A stretch of DNA of 64,000 nucleotides from Nemertoderma westbladi (GCA_032718475.1 JAUCBJ010006059.1:17727-81726), one strand, 5' to 3'. Positions 1 to 12,672 are shown, counted from the first letter of the stretch. Translations and numbers: made by a program. Notes: generated by a model from the sequence alone, not told the origin.

Positions 1-1019
1 TGGAGTATTATTTATATTCAAGAATAATCCCCTACTACACTGCAGCTCAATTAAAGCACGGGTCACACATGTGCTTTCAACTAAAAGATACTGTAGAACA
101 CATTATAGCCTTAGAGACGTCGCAGTCCACTTATATCGATGGCACCATCATGACGAACAGTCGTATTCATGTTTTGATGATTTTGAGAAAATGGCGTTTG
201 AAAATTTTTAGTTTTTTAATTATGCATAACTTGCAATCAACGTTATAAAACCGCTTCATATTTTATTGTAACAGCAATTTTGATGAGGGCTTTCAGAAAA
301 AAAATATTTTTTTTTATTTGAATAGTATGACGTCATGTAATGACGCCATATTTGAAATACGCCGTTTCGTCAAAAAAAATATCAAGGGCTTTTGCCAAAA
401 GAAGTCAAGTAGTATATTTTTACTTATAGCATAAGCCCGGTTCACAATGGAGCAATAAGGTCCTCCATTGTAATTCTGAATATAATTAATTATAGTTTTT
501 CTAAAATTAGAAACGATTATTTGTTCTTATTTGTATTACTGGGTCTAAGACCTTTAATCCTTCCTTAAAACTTGTTTCTTCATTGTGAACAACTACTGTA
601 CCAATTTATTATTCCCTATTGCTCCATTTCCTTCAAGCTTTTTCCATGAAGGAGCGGGAGATTCAAATCTTTGTATTTGTATTTGGATAATCATTATTAA
701 TTAGTCTACCTTACTACAGGCAGTACCGGTACTTACAACCCAAAAGAGCCTATATAGGGTTGAACTTGTAAGTGAACCGAGCAAAACGAGAGCGAAACTT
801 TTTCTAACACATTTCTTTGCTAACGGTAATAGCTACCAGTAAGAGTTGCCTTGAGGCCTACAGGTACCGATACAGTTCTGGTGCTGCACTATAGTAGGCT
901 TTCAAAAGTAAATATGCTATACCAGTACTATCAGTCTATATCAGATAGAGTATAATAGTTTAGCCACCCCATTTTTTTGTCAGTTCCCTATTTTTGCTAC
1001 CGGTATCTAAACATCCTGT

Positions 1020-2201
1020 GTGAAATTTCAACGAAATTTGTTAGGATCAAAAAATTATAGCTCAATACTCGCTATCCATCACCCAAAGAAAAATTTGTGC
1101 GGTCTTTGCGAAACGCACCGTAGTGCTGTAAAGACCCAAAATATTGTTGGTGGTGAGATTAATGCTGCGCTGAAAGAAGAGTACGAGCAGCACACTAGTG
1201 AAAAGTTGAAATATAGAGAGATAAAAGAGGATTTAACAAAAAGAGCAAAAGCTGATGAATGTAACCAAATCGCCGCTACTTCATTTGACCTTGAGCAGGT
1301 CATTTACCTTCCAAAATCCAACAGGGCGGAAATCTTTTATAAGAGACGTTTAGCAAATTATAATTTTACAATATATAATCTGGCTTCAAAAGAGGTACAT
1401 TGCTAGTTGTGGTATGAGGCAGTCGCTCAGCGGGGATCGAATGAAATCTCATCATTTCTTAATAAGTGGCTTCATTTCCAATATGGTAGGGGAGTGGCAG
1501 ACATTAAACTGTTTGCAGATGGATGCAGCGGCCAGAATAAGAACTCGATTTTGCCTCCTATGTTTCGTGAATTCCTAGTGAATTTGAAGAAAGCAGAGAG
1601 TGTTCATCTAATTATATCTGTGCCAAATCTTGGTCAATGTGAAGGGTACTCAGTCCATGCTTGTGTGGAGAGGGCCATGAAGCGCTGTGGGGATATTATG
1701 CTTCCATCACAGCTTATACCTGTAATTAAGTTGAGTAGAAATAAACCGTATAATGTAATAGAAGTTACTAGTGATGATATAAACGATTTCAAGGAGTATT
1801 CCAGATCTCTTGGAATCTTAAAGACCAGAGAGAGTGACAATGGGGTGAATGTCAATTGGCCTTCAATTTGCCAAATATTGGTTAAAAAGGTAGACCCAGA
1901 GAAAATTTACTTCAAGAATATGCATCAACAACCGGAATTTGATGCCATTACTCTTCCCAAAATTCGAGAAAGAATATATATTTCAGCTATAGCTAAAGCA
2001 TATACTTCAGCTCCACGATTGGCTACAGGAAAGTATGATGACCTCGTTTCGCTCTGTACTGGTAATACACCAGTGATACCCGCCGTGTATTCGCAATTTT
2101 ATCTTTCCCTTCCACATCATAATTCAACAAACATATTGGAAAACTTAACAACAAGTACTCATACTAATCTTATGAATGTTTATTATGAATTTTTATATTA
2201 A
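1020..2201 (+). pseudogene. Transposase-like protein with in-frame TAG
   Basis: Two open stretches (1020-1406 and 1407-2201) lie in the same frame, separated only by a TAG at 1404-1406. The first half carries the pattern ATSFDLEQVIYLPKSN followed by FYKRRLANYNFTIYNL. The second has FADGCSGQNKN then an HLIISVPN-like segment. This order, with an acidic residue in an F-x-D-x-C-x-G-Q-N-K-N motif, matches a large family of animal transposon proteins with an RNase H-like fold; the family assignment is from memory of the motif. No ATG is evident at the left edge (it opens at GTG), so the N-terminus is probably missing or in another exon. The protein lies inside a matched pair of inverted repeats, which supports the transposase reading. 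The stop implies an inactive copy. Confidence 0.65.
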
Positions 2202-2354
2202 ATTTTTTTTTATAAGCAATCAACATATTCATATCAAGCAACCTATATAAAATATAGATTGTATGTATAACCCTTCACCCACACACATAATTATAAATAA
2301 TTGATTAATTATACTAATATTTACATAATTATAAAAACAGATTGACTTATGGAT

Positions 2355-2465
2355 CTAATACTGCCCAGCAAGGTCGTTGCCGCGCAATCCCGCACCGTCG
2401 CCGAATCCCAAGCATCGCCATGGGCGACGACCGCCTCGGAGGCAGAGGGAGCTAGACCGGAGGAG
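2355..2465. other. GC-rich patch inside the AT-rich transposon
   Basis: About 110 bases of CpG-rich sequence (CCGCGCAATCCCGCACCGTC and onward) sit abruptly inside AT-rich DNA between the transposase-like ORF and the right terminal repeat. No coding signal is recognised on either strand. It may be a captured host fragment. Confidence 0.4.
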
Positions 2466-2602
2466 AGCGAACTGTTCAATCTTATGAATTAACTCAATAT
2501 TCATTGAAGGAAAAGTAATTAAATAATATTGTTCTCTATAATTCTTAAAATATTTTACATTCAGAAGAAAACAATTCATTGTTTTCCATTTATACGGGGG
2601 GC

Positions 2603-2620
2603 GGGGGGGGGGGGGGGGGG
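2603..2620. repeat. Poly-G tract
   Basis: Eighteen consecutive G, preceded by GGGGGGC and followed by TGGGGG. It is one of about a dozen long G or C runs in this window. Confidence 0.9.
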
Positions 2621-3639
2621 TGGGGGTCGAGGGCGAATCAACAATGTCAATTTTCAATTTAGGGAAAGGAACAGGTTCCTGTGACCGGTTATTCTAACCA
2701 GCACAACAATAATCGAAAGAGAAGTTACAGTTTCATTTTTGCTTCTAATAAGCTGTTATTTCCATCGATTTTCCCCTGGATAGTTAAATGTTGATCTTCT
2801 GGGGGGATAAATAAAAGTGTTGTATAATGAGAGTATTTAATATTGGAAGTAAGTGTGGCATCCTCTCTGCCTTATATTAACAGCCAAGAGAGCGAGAGTG
2901 GAGCCTTTGGATTGCCTTTGGTGTTTTGTGTTTCACGTCCAACAATAACTTTATTACTTTACAATATGAGCAGTGTTGTACCCACCCACTTGCATAAATA
3001 AATGTATCATAAATTTTCTGTCAAGTTCAACTCTACTCTCATTGTTTTAGGCAAATTAGTTAATATTGCATATTGAAATATAAATAAAACATCAATATAA
3101 CAATATTAGTAAGGTTTCTTACATTTTAGTTCATATTTTTATAAACATTAATAGGTCGTATTACAAGATAATCATTGACTAACTTTTTGACGAACAGACG
3201 TTTTGGAAAATTTTTCGTATACGACCTTTCGTCAAATTAAAATTATTTAGAAATACCATATAAGGCCGTTTGCTTTTTACTGTATAGTGTTTAATACTGA
3301 AGATATGAATACGACCTTTTGTCAAAACATAGTTCCACCTTTTATGAACTCAAATACCCAATAAAGTCAAAATCGCAAAAATTGCCAATACGACTGTTCG
3401 TCAAGATGCCATCGATATAATGTACTAGTCCTATGTTTTACCTAACTTGAAAGTTGAACGCTGGCATTTCTTATTATCATCCTCCCAAAACTATACCAAC
3501 TACGCTTATTTATCTACTGAATATTGCGCAATTCTCTGTTGTATTGCAATATAATAATAGCTTTAGTTGAATGTTTATGTGTGAACCAGGACGTAGTTAT
3601 TTGAATGTTGAAAGCTACTGTGATCCGGCCTAATATAGC

Positions 3640-4105
3640 TTTGTGTACTTATCAACAAAATTGCGCCGCCACAACTCCCTATCCCCCATGACTTTCGCGA
3701 GATTGTCCATATCTTTAAGGCCAGTGTACTTTAGAGGCGTTTCATGAAAATCATGGGATGCCCTCCATACTTATTCTGTTATGGTTAATGAGGACCAGTT
3801 GTGCACATGAGTTTGCCCTCACGGCGAAATAAATAACCTGCGCAGTGGAGGCTGCTCCGTTCAAGTGTCAGACTTCAAGGAATTAACGATACACCTCCGA
3901 GCTGTATACGGTATTCATTGTACCGGTACTTGACACAGTTAACCCAACGTAGCATTCTTGTGTATGTGCCATACCGAGATTTGGTGTCATCACCAGTTAG
4001 AGCACATCATGTCTCACATATAAGAGTACTGGTACTACTGCTGCTCTAAATAATCGAATCGCGAGATTTCGCTTTATTCTATGGGGCTTTCAAATTCTCA
4101 ACATG
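3640..4105 (-). mobile_element. LINE 3' end fragment
   Basis: This shares long stretches with 42690-43150 and, in opposite orientation, with 10605-11036. All begin at the 3' end of a non-LTR retrotransposon with the inverse of GGGAGTTGTGGCGGCGCAAT. Only the C-terminal tail after the reverse transcriptase is present, with frame damage, as expected of 5'-truncated copies. Confidence 0.7.
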
Positions 4106-5831
4106 GACTGCCCAGTGCCCATTCAATACATTCATTCCCCTTAGGTATCCGAAGAGATATTTCTGATCCCAAGATCCCGTTTCATTTGTGAAAATAATGC
4201 TATATATTATTTTATCCTGCAATAAATAATTATATAATTAAAATCCGTTCTTATTAATACTGTGTTGTGTATTCATGGACACTTCCCAATGCGTAATGAA
4301 ACACAAACAACGTCTCGCATTACATCATGTCACTTCCGTTCCTTAACGCGCCCCCAATCATATTGTGGATTCCTTTCTTGAATATTATTACTGTCCTCCA
4401 TTCCTAGTGTCGGTTTACCATTCCAGTGAGTCAGTTTCCTTTGAATCGATGCGACGTGACTATTCAATAACGCTCCAGCGATACGGCGTTACGGATTAGG
4501 GTCCAATGCCCCGGATTTGGAGTATAACGCTACGAGCGACCGCGGCTATGGATTATTAATGAGAGGCGGACGGTATCGCTGGCGTGCGCAAATAATTCCA
4601 CGCCTAATCTTGGCACAGCTCTCTAAACCGGCGTATTTTCCCTTGAGATCTCAACTGATTAAATGCACTTCCACGATTTGCCATCGGGAACAAAACCTCC
4701 CATCGGTTGACATTATATACAAAATACATGAGCGATTGATCTCAGGTAATTGAAGGTAGGCCTTGGCATAAAATCAAGATACAGCAGCGCAAATCCAACC
4801 TTATATTGTATTATCATTGAGCGATAAGGTCTCTCTTGCTTAGGGGTATTATATAATTCACCCATGATAGTGGAGGTCCAATGTGGCAGCACCCTGTTGC
4901 TGTACCTATACTGCACAGTCTCTCAATTGATTTTATAAATTGCTGGCGCTGTTTTCTAAACTGCGATATGGAATAGAAGCCCCGTGATTGACAACGGGGA
5001 GCCCTCTTTGACCCAGCGGTAGGTTGCAGCTTCAATCTATAGCGGTGGCTATGTCACCCGATATGAGCCAACCATAAGAGAGCCATGCCACTATGGTTTT
5101 GATTGATTTGCTCAATTTGAATCCATATACCTTTTTGTACGCAATGTATTACGCATAATTTTGTGGGTGGGATAGCTGACGAATTGCCAGCTACTAACAA
5201 GTCCACCCGTAAACAAATCCTTCTTCGAACGAACTGGAATTTCACTTAGCAAAACGAGCTGAGTGCTGAGTCCATCCCTACTTCAATGATTCAACCAATG
5301 GCTGTTTCGGGATTTTGCTCAACAAATGATATATATCTATGCTCTGGAATAACTGAATTTAAGAACCTCATATCATATTCAGTGTATGGTGAAAGTATTT
5401 CACATGTTTTCATATTAGGAGAAGTGTTGCTGATAATTCTTGATCGATTAACACCACTTCTCTAACTAAAATACAATTTTCCAGTTTCATCAAACTAGCT
5501 CTCGAGTTAATTTCCTATTTATCGTAACAGTAGGGAAGCTGACAGTTAATTTACCTTTCATCAGGTCCATTTCGCAAAATATTAAAACCATTGTTCGTAT
5601 ATTGCAGAAATTTGATTGCTATATTGATCCCTATAAATCAGCTGAAAGTCTAACTATTTCAAATCTTTTACCTACAAGGATCATTTACTTTATTTAATTA
5701 TTGTTTTCGCTACTAATTCAATAATTTAAGTGTAACTATTATATTAAGTTTTTGTTTAACATATGTGTTCTAAGTATTTCATATATTGGCTTTGATATTG
5801 TTTTCAAATGGTATAATATTAAATCCTTGTA
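4106..5831. other. No gene seen
   Basis: AT-rich, without a recognisable gene, RNA or repeat. Short ORFs on both strands (for example 4517-4753) have no family signature and no splice context that I trust. Confidence 0.6.
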
Positions 5832-6232
5832 TATACATTATAAGTGATAGAAACTGCACAAATTAAATTAGTTGCTGTATAAATAAATGTAAAAATGACA
5901 TAAATTATGTTATAAATAAGTTAGCTTATATTTATGGTGGCGTTTGGAGCCATGTTATAATAATATAGCTAGGCCCTACTGGTTATTAATAGCTATACCC
6001 CGCCTACCGGTAGGTAATGCAGTAGGCCTATCTGGCTGTCAGGCAAATACCACCTATTGTTTACGTGGTAACCAATGACGGCGTTAAGTAATGTCCGCCC
6101 GCTAACGGGACATTAATTAACTACTAGCACCAAATACAATACTAAATGTACAGGTACACGCCAATATAATGCTGTAATGTCCTCTAAATAACAAATCGCT
6201 GTTAATATTAACGGCGTTGAGTAATGTTACAA
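5832..6232 (+). repeat. Dispersed repeat, copy A (inverted partner at 25374-25755)
   Basis: Shares with 25374-25755, in opposite orientation, blocks such as GGTGGCGTTTGGAGCCATGTT (split by indels), CCCGCCTACCGGTAGGTAAT, and a CAGGCAAATACCAC core followed by CCAATGACGGCGTTAA. No protein is encoded. It is probably a non-autonomous transposon family. Confidence 0.75.
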
Positions 6233-6599
6233 TTATAAATTTAAGTATTATAATGCAAGGTTTTATACAACATAGTATTTATTAAATACTAACTTTTTAG
6301 AAGTCCGTGGTATAATGATAATGTAATGTCAACTGTGATCAAAGACAGTAATAATTCTAAAATACTTCTAAAAGACACATTAAATTATTGCAAAAATTCA
6401 CCTAATAAATAATAATTATTGGCCTTTATTGATCTCTAGTCGCTGCAGCAACGCTTTGTGAGATTAATTATAATGATCGATTAATGTAATTCCTCACCCT
6501 GAGCATGATTAGCAGTATGATTGATTATTAATAATATTTGATCAATCATAATATTTTAGTTAACTAATCTTCTAAAAATATTGATTTTTATTTATTTGT

Positions 6600-6802
6600 A
6601 TTTATTTTACACTACCATACACCATGCCCTGCAGTGTACAACCTGCCCCCTTCCATATTTTTCTACAAAATCTTAATGAGATTGCGTGAGATTTGAAATA
6701 AAGATACTTTCACTCATCGTTTTGCACCTGCTCGAGGCTATTTCATTCTATTAAATATAAACACCATATTCTATAACATTTTGTTTATGTATATTAATAG
6801 CT
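6600..6802. repeat. Dispersed repeat fragment (TTTTGCACCTGCTCGAGGC family)
   Basis: Contains TTTTGCACCTGCTCGAGGCT and the preceding AAATCTTAATGAGATTGCGTG. Related sequence recurs at 8396-8560 (inverted), 41640-41950 and about 45690-45790. Confidence 0.55.
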
Positions 6803-8367
6803 ACACGAAGTGGGGCCTTCGCGCAGCACGTGAAATGAGTTAATGCTAAGTATCAACTCGAAAGGATTATAAAAACATAGGAGAAGATTTTCCCGGAAAA
6901 CGTTAACCCTCTAGCGGGAGACTGGGTAACTGAAGAAGGAAGGATTAGTTTCCCTACAAAGCCACATCCTATGGTCTATTACATATCTACCAAGTTTCCG
7001 ATTGACGGATCATAAATAACGAAATGTTGGAAGGTTTTCACTTTCATACATTTAGCCCTCTAGCGGCATATTAAAGAACTACGGATCGATCACCTTCCTC
7101 ACAAAGACGAGGCATGTGGTCTAGTACATACCGGTACTGTATATTCCAAAATTCAGCTTAAATAGATTAAGATCAAGGAATTCGCAAAGGTTATCACTTT
7201 CCTACATTTCGCCCTCTAGCGGCAGACTCGAAAACTCCGGACCGATTACTGTCCACACAAAGACTTAGGATGTCTTCTAGTACATATATGACAAGTTTCA
7301 GCGTAATCAGATCATAAACAACTAAATGGAAGAATAATTTCACATTCGGGACATTTCGCCCTCTAGCGGCAGACTGGAGAACTGCAGACAGATTAGCCTC
7401 CTTTGAAATTTACAGCTAATGGTCTAGTACATACTTCCCAAGTTTCAGCTTAAACGGATTAAAAGCAAAGAAATGGGTGGCCATTTAATGTTTAGACATG
7501 TGGCCCTCTAGCGGGAGACTGGAAAACTTCGGACCGATTACAATCCACACAAAGACTCAGGATGTCTTCTAGTACATATATGACAAGTTTCAGCGTAATC
7601 AGATCATAAACAACTAAATGGAAGAATAATTTCACATTCGGGACATTTCGCCCTCTAGCGGCAGACTGGAGAACTGCAGACAGATTAGCCTCCTTTGAAA
7701 TTTACAGCTAATGGTCTAGTACATACTTCCCAAGTTTCAGCTTAAACGGATTAAAAGCAAAGAAATGGGTGGCCATTTAATGTTTAGACATGTGGCCCTC
7801 TAGCGGGAGACTGGAAAACTTCGGACCGATTACAATCCACACAAAGACTCAGGATGTCATCTAGTACATATATGACAAGTTTCAGCGTAATCAGATCATA
7901 AACAACTAAATGGAAGAATAATTTCACATTCGGGACATTTCGCCCTCTAGCGGCAGACTGGAGAACTGCAGACAGATTAGCCTCCTTTGAAATTTACAGC
8001 TAATGGTCTAGTACATACTTCCCAAGTTTCAGCTTAAACGGATTAAAAGCAAAGAAATGGGTGGCCATTTAATGTTTAGACATGTGGCCCTCTAGCGGGA
8101 GACCATTGCACTGATGGTGTCTGAAAGTCTCTCAAAAATCTCAACTTTTGCTCATATTGATACCTACAAATTTTCAACTTGGCAGCTTTAAATCCGACAA
8201 AGTTATTAGCATGTCAAAATCGTAACGACGACGACAACGACGACGACGACAACGACGACGACGACAACGACGACGACGACGACGACGACAACTATTTGCA
8301 TAAATTGACCCACCCCCTAACAGTGTCAATTCGCTAAGGCTCCGCCAACTTCGTGGCTCGCCCCACA
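6803..8367 (+). mobile_element. Non-autonomous element, 1.57 kb copy with three internal tandem units
   Basis: Begins ACACGAAGTGGGGCCTTCGC and ends CTTCGTGGCTCGCCCCACA, which resemble inverted ends. It is nearly identical to 26397-27669. The interior is built on a recurring CGCCCTCTAGCGG motif about every 145 bp. A unit of about 291 bp containing GCAGACTGGAGAACTGCAGA occurs at about 7360, 7651 and 7942; the partner copy has only two. A GAC/AAC triplet tract (8223-8290) precedes the right end and produces a spurious Arg-rich ORF on the minus strand. There is no transposase. Confidence 0.8.
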
Positions 8368-8395
8368 TAATAGTATGATTAAAGAAAATGTTCCA

Positions 8396-8560
8396 GAATA
8401 TGGTATATTTATTAAAAAGAATAAAATAGCCTTACGCAGGTGCAAAACCATGCAATTTTCGAACGCCCATATCTCAGCTATTTTACGACGAAATTCAGAT
8501 TGTGTTAGATATTTGGTTACATAAAATTATTTTAATTCGAATTTTACTGATTTTACCGGA
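8396..8560 (-). repeat. Dispersed repeat fragment
   Basis: The inverse of the family at 6720-6780 and 41840-41950: GCAGGTGCAAAACCATGCAA, then CGAACGCCCATATCTCAGC. No coding potential. Confidence 0.6.
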
Positions 8561-8704
8561 ATAATTTATATATAATTTATAATTTCCCCGCTATCATTCC
8601 TAACGTAACGCTATAAAAGTGTTATTTTATGAACAATGACAAGGTTTCAACATCATCAAATCAAATCATTGAATATGGTTGGACGACATGGACGTAATTC
8701 ATTT

Positions 8705-8965
8705 GTGGGGCGAGCCACGAAGTGAGCGAAGCTTTAGCATATGGGTGCCATTGGCGAGTTGTCTGTCATCGTCGTCGTCTGTCGTCGTCGTAAATTTTTG
8801 ATCGCTAATAACTTGGTTATTCCTTGATGAAATTAAACGACACTTGGTACGTATGTAAAGGAGGACGAGTATTGTGTTGAAGAGTTCTGACTAACGGCAG
8901 GCAACTCGTTAATGGTACCCATATACTAAAGGCTTTGCTCACTTCGTGCTGCACAAAGACCCCAC
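8705..8965. mobile_element. Short inverted-repeat element (MITE-like)
   Basis: Opens GTGGGGCGAGCCACGAAGTG and closes with CACTTCGTGCTGCACAAAGA then CCCCAC. The ends are imperfect inverted repeats of about 55 bp, including AGCATATGGGTGCCATT against AATGGTACCCATAT. The GTC-rich centre matches the triplet tract of the larger relatives at 6803 and 26397. Confidence 0.7.
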
Positions 8966-9844
8966 GAACTTGTACCATTTGTATGTTAACATGAGCGAGG
9001 GAACCTAAACACTCCGAGAAAGGGGGGGGGGCTCTAATGAAATCTCCGGCTAATTAATATATTAAATTAAGGGAAAGGAGTGAGCATGTTACAGTTGCGT
9101 GTTATACTACAACATAACCAAACAACAAACGTGAGCCAAGATACAACGAGAGTCTATTACACATAACCTAAACAATAAATGTAAGTCAATTACAATTAGT
9201 TTGAGTTTCATTTTGTTCGTAATATGCTTATTGCGTCGAGTTCCTCTCACGAACTGTAATATCAATACCAAGTTACACAGCGGCCTAACTGCTGGTCACT
9301 GAATTACTGTATAGTACAATAATACACATAAATAAGTAAACCAAGCACGGCCATTGCTGACTTAGATTATGAATTCATAATGAGAATAGCATAATAACAT
9401 TGGGTTACTCAGTCCATTTACTTGATTCTACCATGTAAATAACCTAATTAGGCTACTTTGGTTTATTTTATGATCTTTTCCCTGAACTCCAGGGTTCATG
9501 CCACTCTGCCTGGCTTTGGCCAGTAATTACATCCTATAAAGACAACATGTGGGTTATGACGGAACAAACTGTTTATTTGAAGAACGGCCTCTCATACATA
9601 CATAATATCTCACTCCCAAGGGGTAATAATACCCTCCCATTATCTACATAAGCCCACAACTATCAAATTATTTACATACATTATGTTTGATTTGATTACT
9701 TCAGGATAATTATTATTACTTTATAATATACTAATATATATATATATAATATAATATATACACGTATACACAAATTACTTGGCTGACTATTCCGAATTCA
9801 CAATGTACACGTGCTTTCGAGAAGGCCACATATCAGACACGTTC
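8966..9844. other. No gene seen; one dispersed-repeat fragment
   Basis: Around 9067-9140 lies a copy of the AAGGGAAAGGAG...GTTACAGTT family whose best pair is at 25957-26135 and 28265-28465. The rest is AT-rich and unassigned. Confidence 0.5.
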
Positions 9845-10009
9845 GTGGGGTCTTCGCGCAGCACGAAGTGAGCAAAGCCTTTAGCATATGGGTACCAGTA
9901 ACGAGTTGTCTGCTGTTAGTCAGAAGTCCTCAACACAATATTCGTCCTCATGTTTTGCCTCGTTGCGTTTGTTCGTTTTTGTCGAAACTTCAGATTTTTC
10001 TAAACTTTT

Positions 10010-10040
<31 letters not shown>

Positions 10041-10111
10041 GACGACGACGACAGACAACTCGTTAATGGCACCCAATGCTAAGGCTTCGCTCACTTCGTG
10101 GCTCGCCCCAC
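9845..10111. mobile_element. Short inverted-repeat element (MITE-like), second copy
   Basis: Opens GTGGGGTCTTCGCGCAGCAC and ends CACTTCGTGGCTCGCCCCAC. It contains AGCATATGGGTACCAGTAAC with its inverse near 10050-10080, plus a GAC triplet tract at 10014-10062. Same family as 8705-8965. ORFs crossing it are artefacts of the triplet tract. Confidence 0.7.
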
Positions 10112-10254
10112 AATAATATAACCTTCAAGATTCAAGAATTTCTAAACACGCTTTCGATACAAACAAAATTCATCACTTAAAAAATAATTACAGTAAATAT
10201 TTACCGGTAGGCCTACAGTAAAATTTTTTATAACCTAATTAATTTTAGGAAGGG

Positions 10255-10390
10255 AATGGTTGCTGATGTGTCGTTGTGTGCGAGTGGATATTTCGCCTGA
10301 ACTGTTTTCACAATAGTGTTTGGCGGTGTAGGTTCAAATCCGACTAAAGCCTGTATAAATTTCGCACATTAGTGCTTTATGCACTAATGG
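10255..10390 (+). mobile_element. Possible tRNA-derived SINE head
   Basis: A B-box-like GTAGGTTCAAATCCGAC (near 10330-10346) follows a GTGCGAGTGGATATTT stretch that could be a degenerate A box. It does not fold into an intact tRNA by eye. The assignment is tentative. Confidence 0.35.
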
Positions 10391-10604
10391 GCAAACCCTG
10401 CGGTGGAATGGGAACTTATACTGGGGGAGTAAAGAAAGGGTTTGATAGTTATGGAGTGTTCAGGTTCTCCCTTGGGAGTTAATGTGGCGCCCTCTTATTA
10501 CTGTACGTAGCCAAGAGAGTTGAGCCTTCTGTGGCCTACTTTGAAAAACTTTGATAAAGCCTCATACCAAGAAGACCAATCATAGTCTACTGTAAGGCAC
10601 ACTC

Positions 10605-11036
10605 TATTAACGATTATTTAGGACAGCAGTAGTTGTACCAGTACTCCTCTGTAGGAGTGGACTGCTAAGGACACCAAATCTCTGGATGGCACATTCACAA
10701 GAATGCTACGTCGGGTTCACTGTGTCAAGTACAATTCACACATCTCCAATCAGACACTATATAACATTGGATGTGCCTCATTGGTCCCCCCAAGGTTGAC
10801 GCTAGAACAAAGCCGCCTCCGCTTTGCAGGACATTGTTTTCGCCGCGAAGACCAGCTTGTGCACAATCTTGTGCTTTGGCAGCCCCATGGAGAAAATAAG
10901 CATGGTGGACAGCCCATGACTTTCGTGAAACGCCTCCTAAATGACACTGGCCTTTTAGATGAGGATAATCTCGCGAAAGTCATGGGTGATAGGGAGTTGT
11001 GGCGGTGCAATTTTGTTGATAAGCCGGCATAATAGT
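10605..11036 (+). mobile_element. LINE 3' end fragment
   Basis: The 109-codon frame 10703-11032 carries LRFAGHCFRREDQLVHNL and DRELWRCNF, typical of the C-terminal tail of EEP-type non-LTR retrotransposons. It ends in a TAG triplet tail (TAATAGTAGTAGTAAC), as RTE-like elements often do. It is 5' truncated: no reverse transcriptase core is present. Related fragments lie at 3640-4105 and 42640-43350. Confidence 0.75.
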
Positions 11037-12360
11037 AGTAGTAACGAAGAACAAAGACACTTGTAAGACTCGGAATTTAAACTTTATGTCTGTATAGAAA
11101 CTTAAGCCTACTTTTACATAAGTTTCGAATAATTATTTCCAAGGTGCTTTATCCAGAACCAACCATCTTTTCTATACCGCGTCTAAATCTTTCAATACGT
11201 TTTTATTTACTATCGTATGAACAATACCATTACCAGCTTCAAACTACTTTTTCATTTGGAACCAAAAAAATTCAGTTTTACCGAAGTGAATGGTTAGCTT
11301 TTTAGTTTTTATCAACCAAAACTCATTACAGCATTCTAGTACAGCTTTACTTTAAGTTAACTTTTGCGAAACAAAGACAACAAAATCTTTGTGAGAGAAA
11401 ATACGAGCACTATCACCGACATAAAAGATGAGTTTTAAATCGGGATCTATACTACTTATCATAACATATCATACAAAAAGCAGAGGGCCTAATATGTATA
11501 ATTCAGTCTAAATGTAAAATCAAACGAACATGTAGTAATATAGTAAAGTGAAAGGATACACCACCTGCAGCAGCAGGGTAGCGGCGATTAAATGTAAGTA
11601 AAGTGAAACAAGCTGTGCTGGGTCAGATGCACACAACATGAGCTCATTATATATCAGTTGTAATCTAATCTATAGATTATGGATCCACCCACACCAGCCG
11701 CCCATATATTGGTAGACGAATACACTTACTGTACTATGCAGAGCGCTGTGTAGGCCTACTGTCAATATAAATTGTATATCGCATTATAGATTATATACAG
11801 TATAGTCTAATAACCATAATAATAATTATATAATAACAACATAAGCAGCCAATTACCTATCATTAATTTAAATGAAAATTTTAAGGATATGTAGTAATTA
11901 TTTGTAAATAAATTATTATATTTATTTGATTTATTGTTAAATTTTTAAATAGACGCCCCCACGCGGGGCAAATGGAAATTTTTATTTCAAATATAATTAA
12001 AATTAAAATATGTCAGTGTACATGTACATATGCGAAATGTAGAAAACTAGCTGCATAATAAATCAAGTTAAAACGGAAGGTTAAAAGTAAATTATATGTC
12101 GATCAATGTTTTATTATTTGATTTAATATTAATTTATATAATTATTGAATTTATTTATATTCATATAACTGGTTAAATACTGACGAAGATACTTTTTTCA
12201 AACGCTTGTAGCTAAAGAATGGAAGCAAATTAAAAACGCTGACTCACCCGCGGAGGAGGAGTGAGGTGAAACTACAGTATGTAACTATGTTTCAAATGTC
12301 ATGTAATATCATTACGAATTGTAGAAAGTAAAGAAAAATTTTGTTTTTAGTATTTTGTTT
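11037..12360. other. No gene seen
   Basis: AT-rich sequence with no recognised coding, RNA or repeat signal. Confidence 0.55.
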
Positions 12361-12518
12361 TGTATGCAATGTGTAGTATGCTACACGTATACACCATGCC
12401 TAAAATATAGTGTCTTTATTCAGATATCCGAATATCACAGATATCGCAGATATCTGAATAAAGACACTATTTTTAGGCATGGTGTATTCGTGTAGCATTC
12501 TATGTACTGCATGCATAC
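12361..12518. repeat. Near-perfect long hairpin upstream of the KChIP-like gene
   Basis: The arms 12380-12428 and 12449-12497 are inverse complements with very few mismatches (ACACCATGCCTAAAATA against TATTTTTAGGCATGGTGT). The loop of about 20 bp is itself made of GATATC repeats. Weaker pairing extends to about 12361-12518. It could be a foldback MITE or a cruciform-prone site. It ends about 150 bp before the first coding exon. Confidence 0.8.
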
Positions 12519-12672
12519 ATAAGGTGTCAACGACGTTGCGTTTCAGCAATACTATTAAGAAAATATTAATTGCACAATAAGTATAAGTATAAGTAGTGCA
12601 CTTGCTCTACAACTGCAGTAGTATCATTAGTCAATAATCTCAAACTTATCTACTGTGTATTGTTTGGTTGTT

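Larger units (their letters stand above)
132..3419 (+). mobile_element. DNA transposon with terminal inverted repeats, decayed
   Basis: The left end (132-165) reads TATATCGATGGC followed by GACGAACAGTCGTATT. The right end (about 3388-3419) is its inverse: AATACGACTGTTCGTC then GCCATCGATATA. Sub-terminal copies of ACG-CTTTCGTCAAA lie near 360-375, 3190-3235 and 3312-3325, as often seen for transposase binding sites. The interior carries one transposase-like reading frame (1020-2201). The outermost TATA is present at both ends and may be a palindromic target site, so the exact boundary is uncertain by a few bases. The superfamily is not assigned. Confidence 0.75.

Noticed and set aside
8174-8368. 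Arg-rich small protein (also 27476-27682)
   Set aside because: Produced by the GAC/AAC triplet tract inside a mobile element and present in both copies only because they are duplicates.
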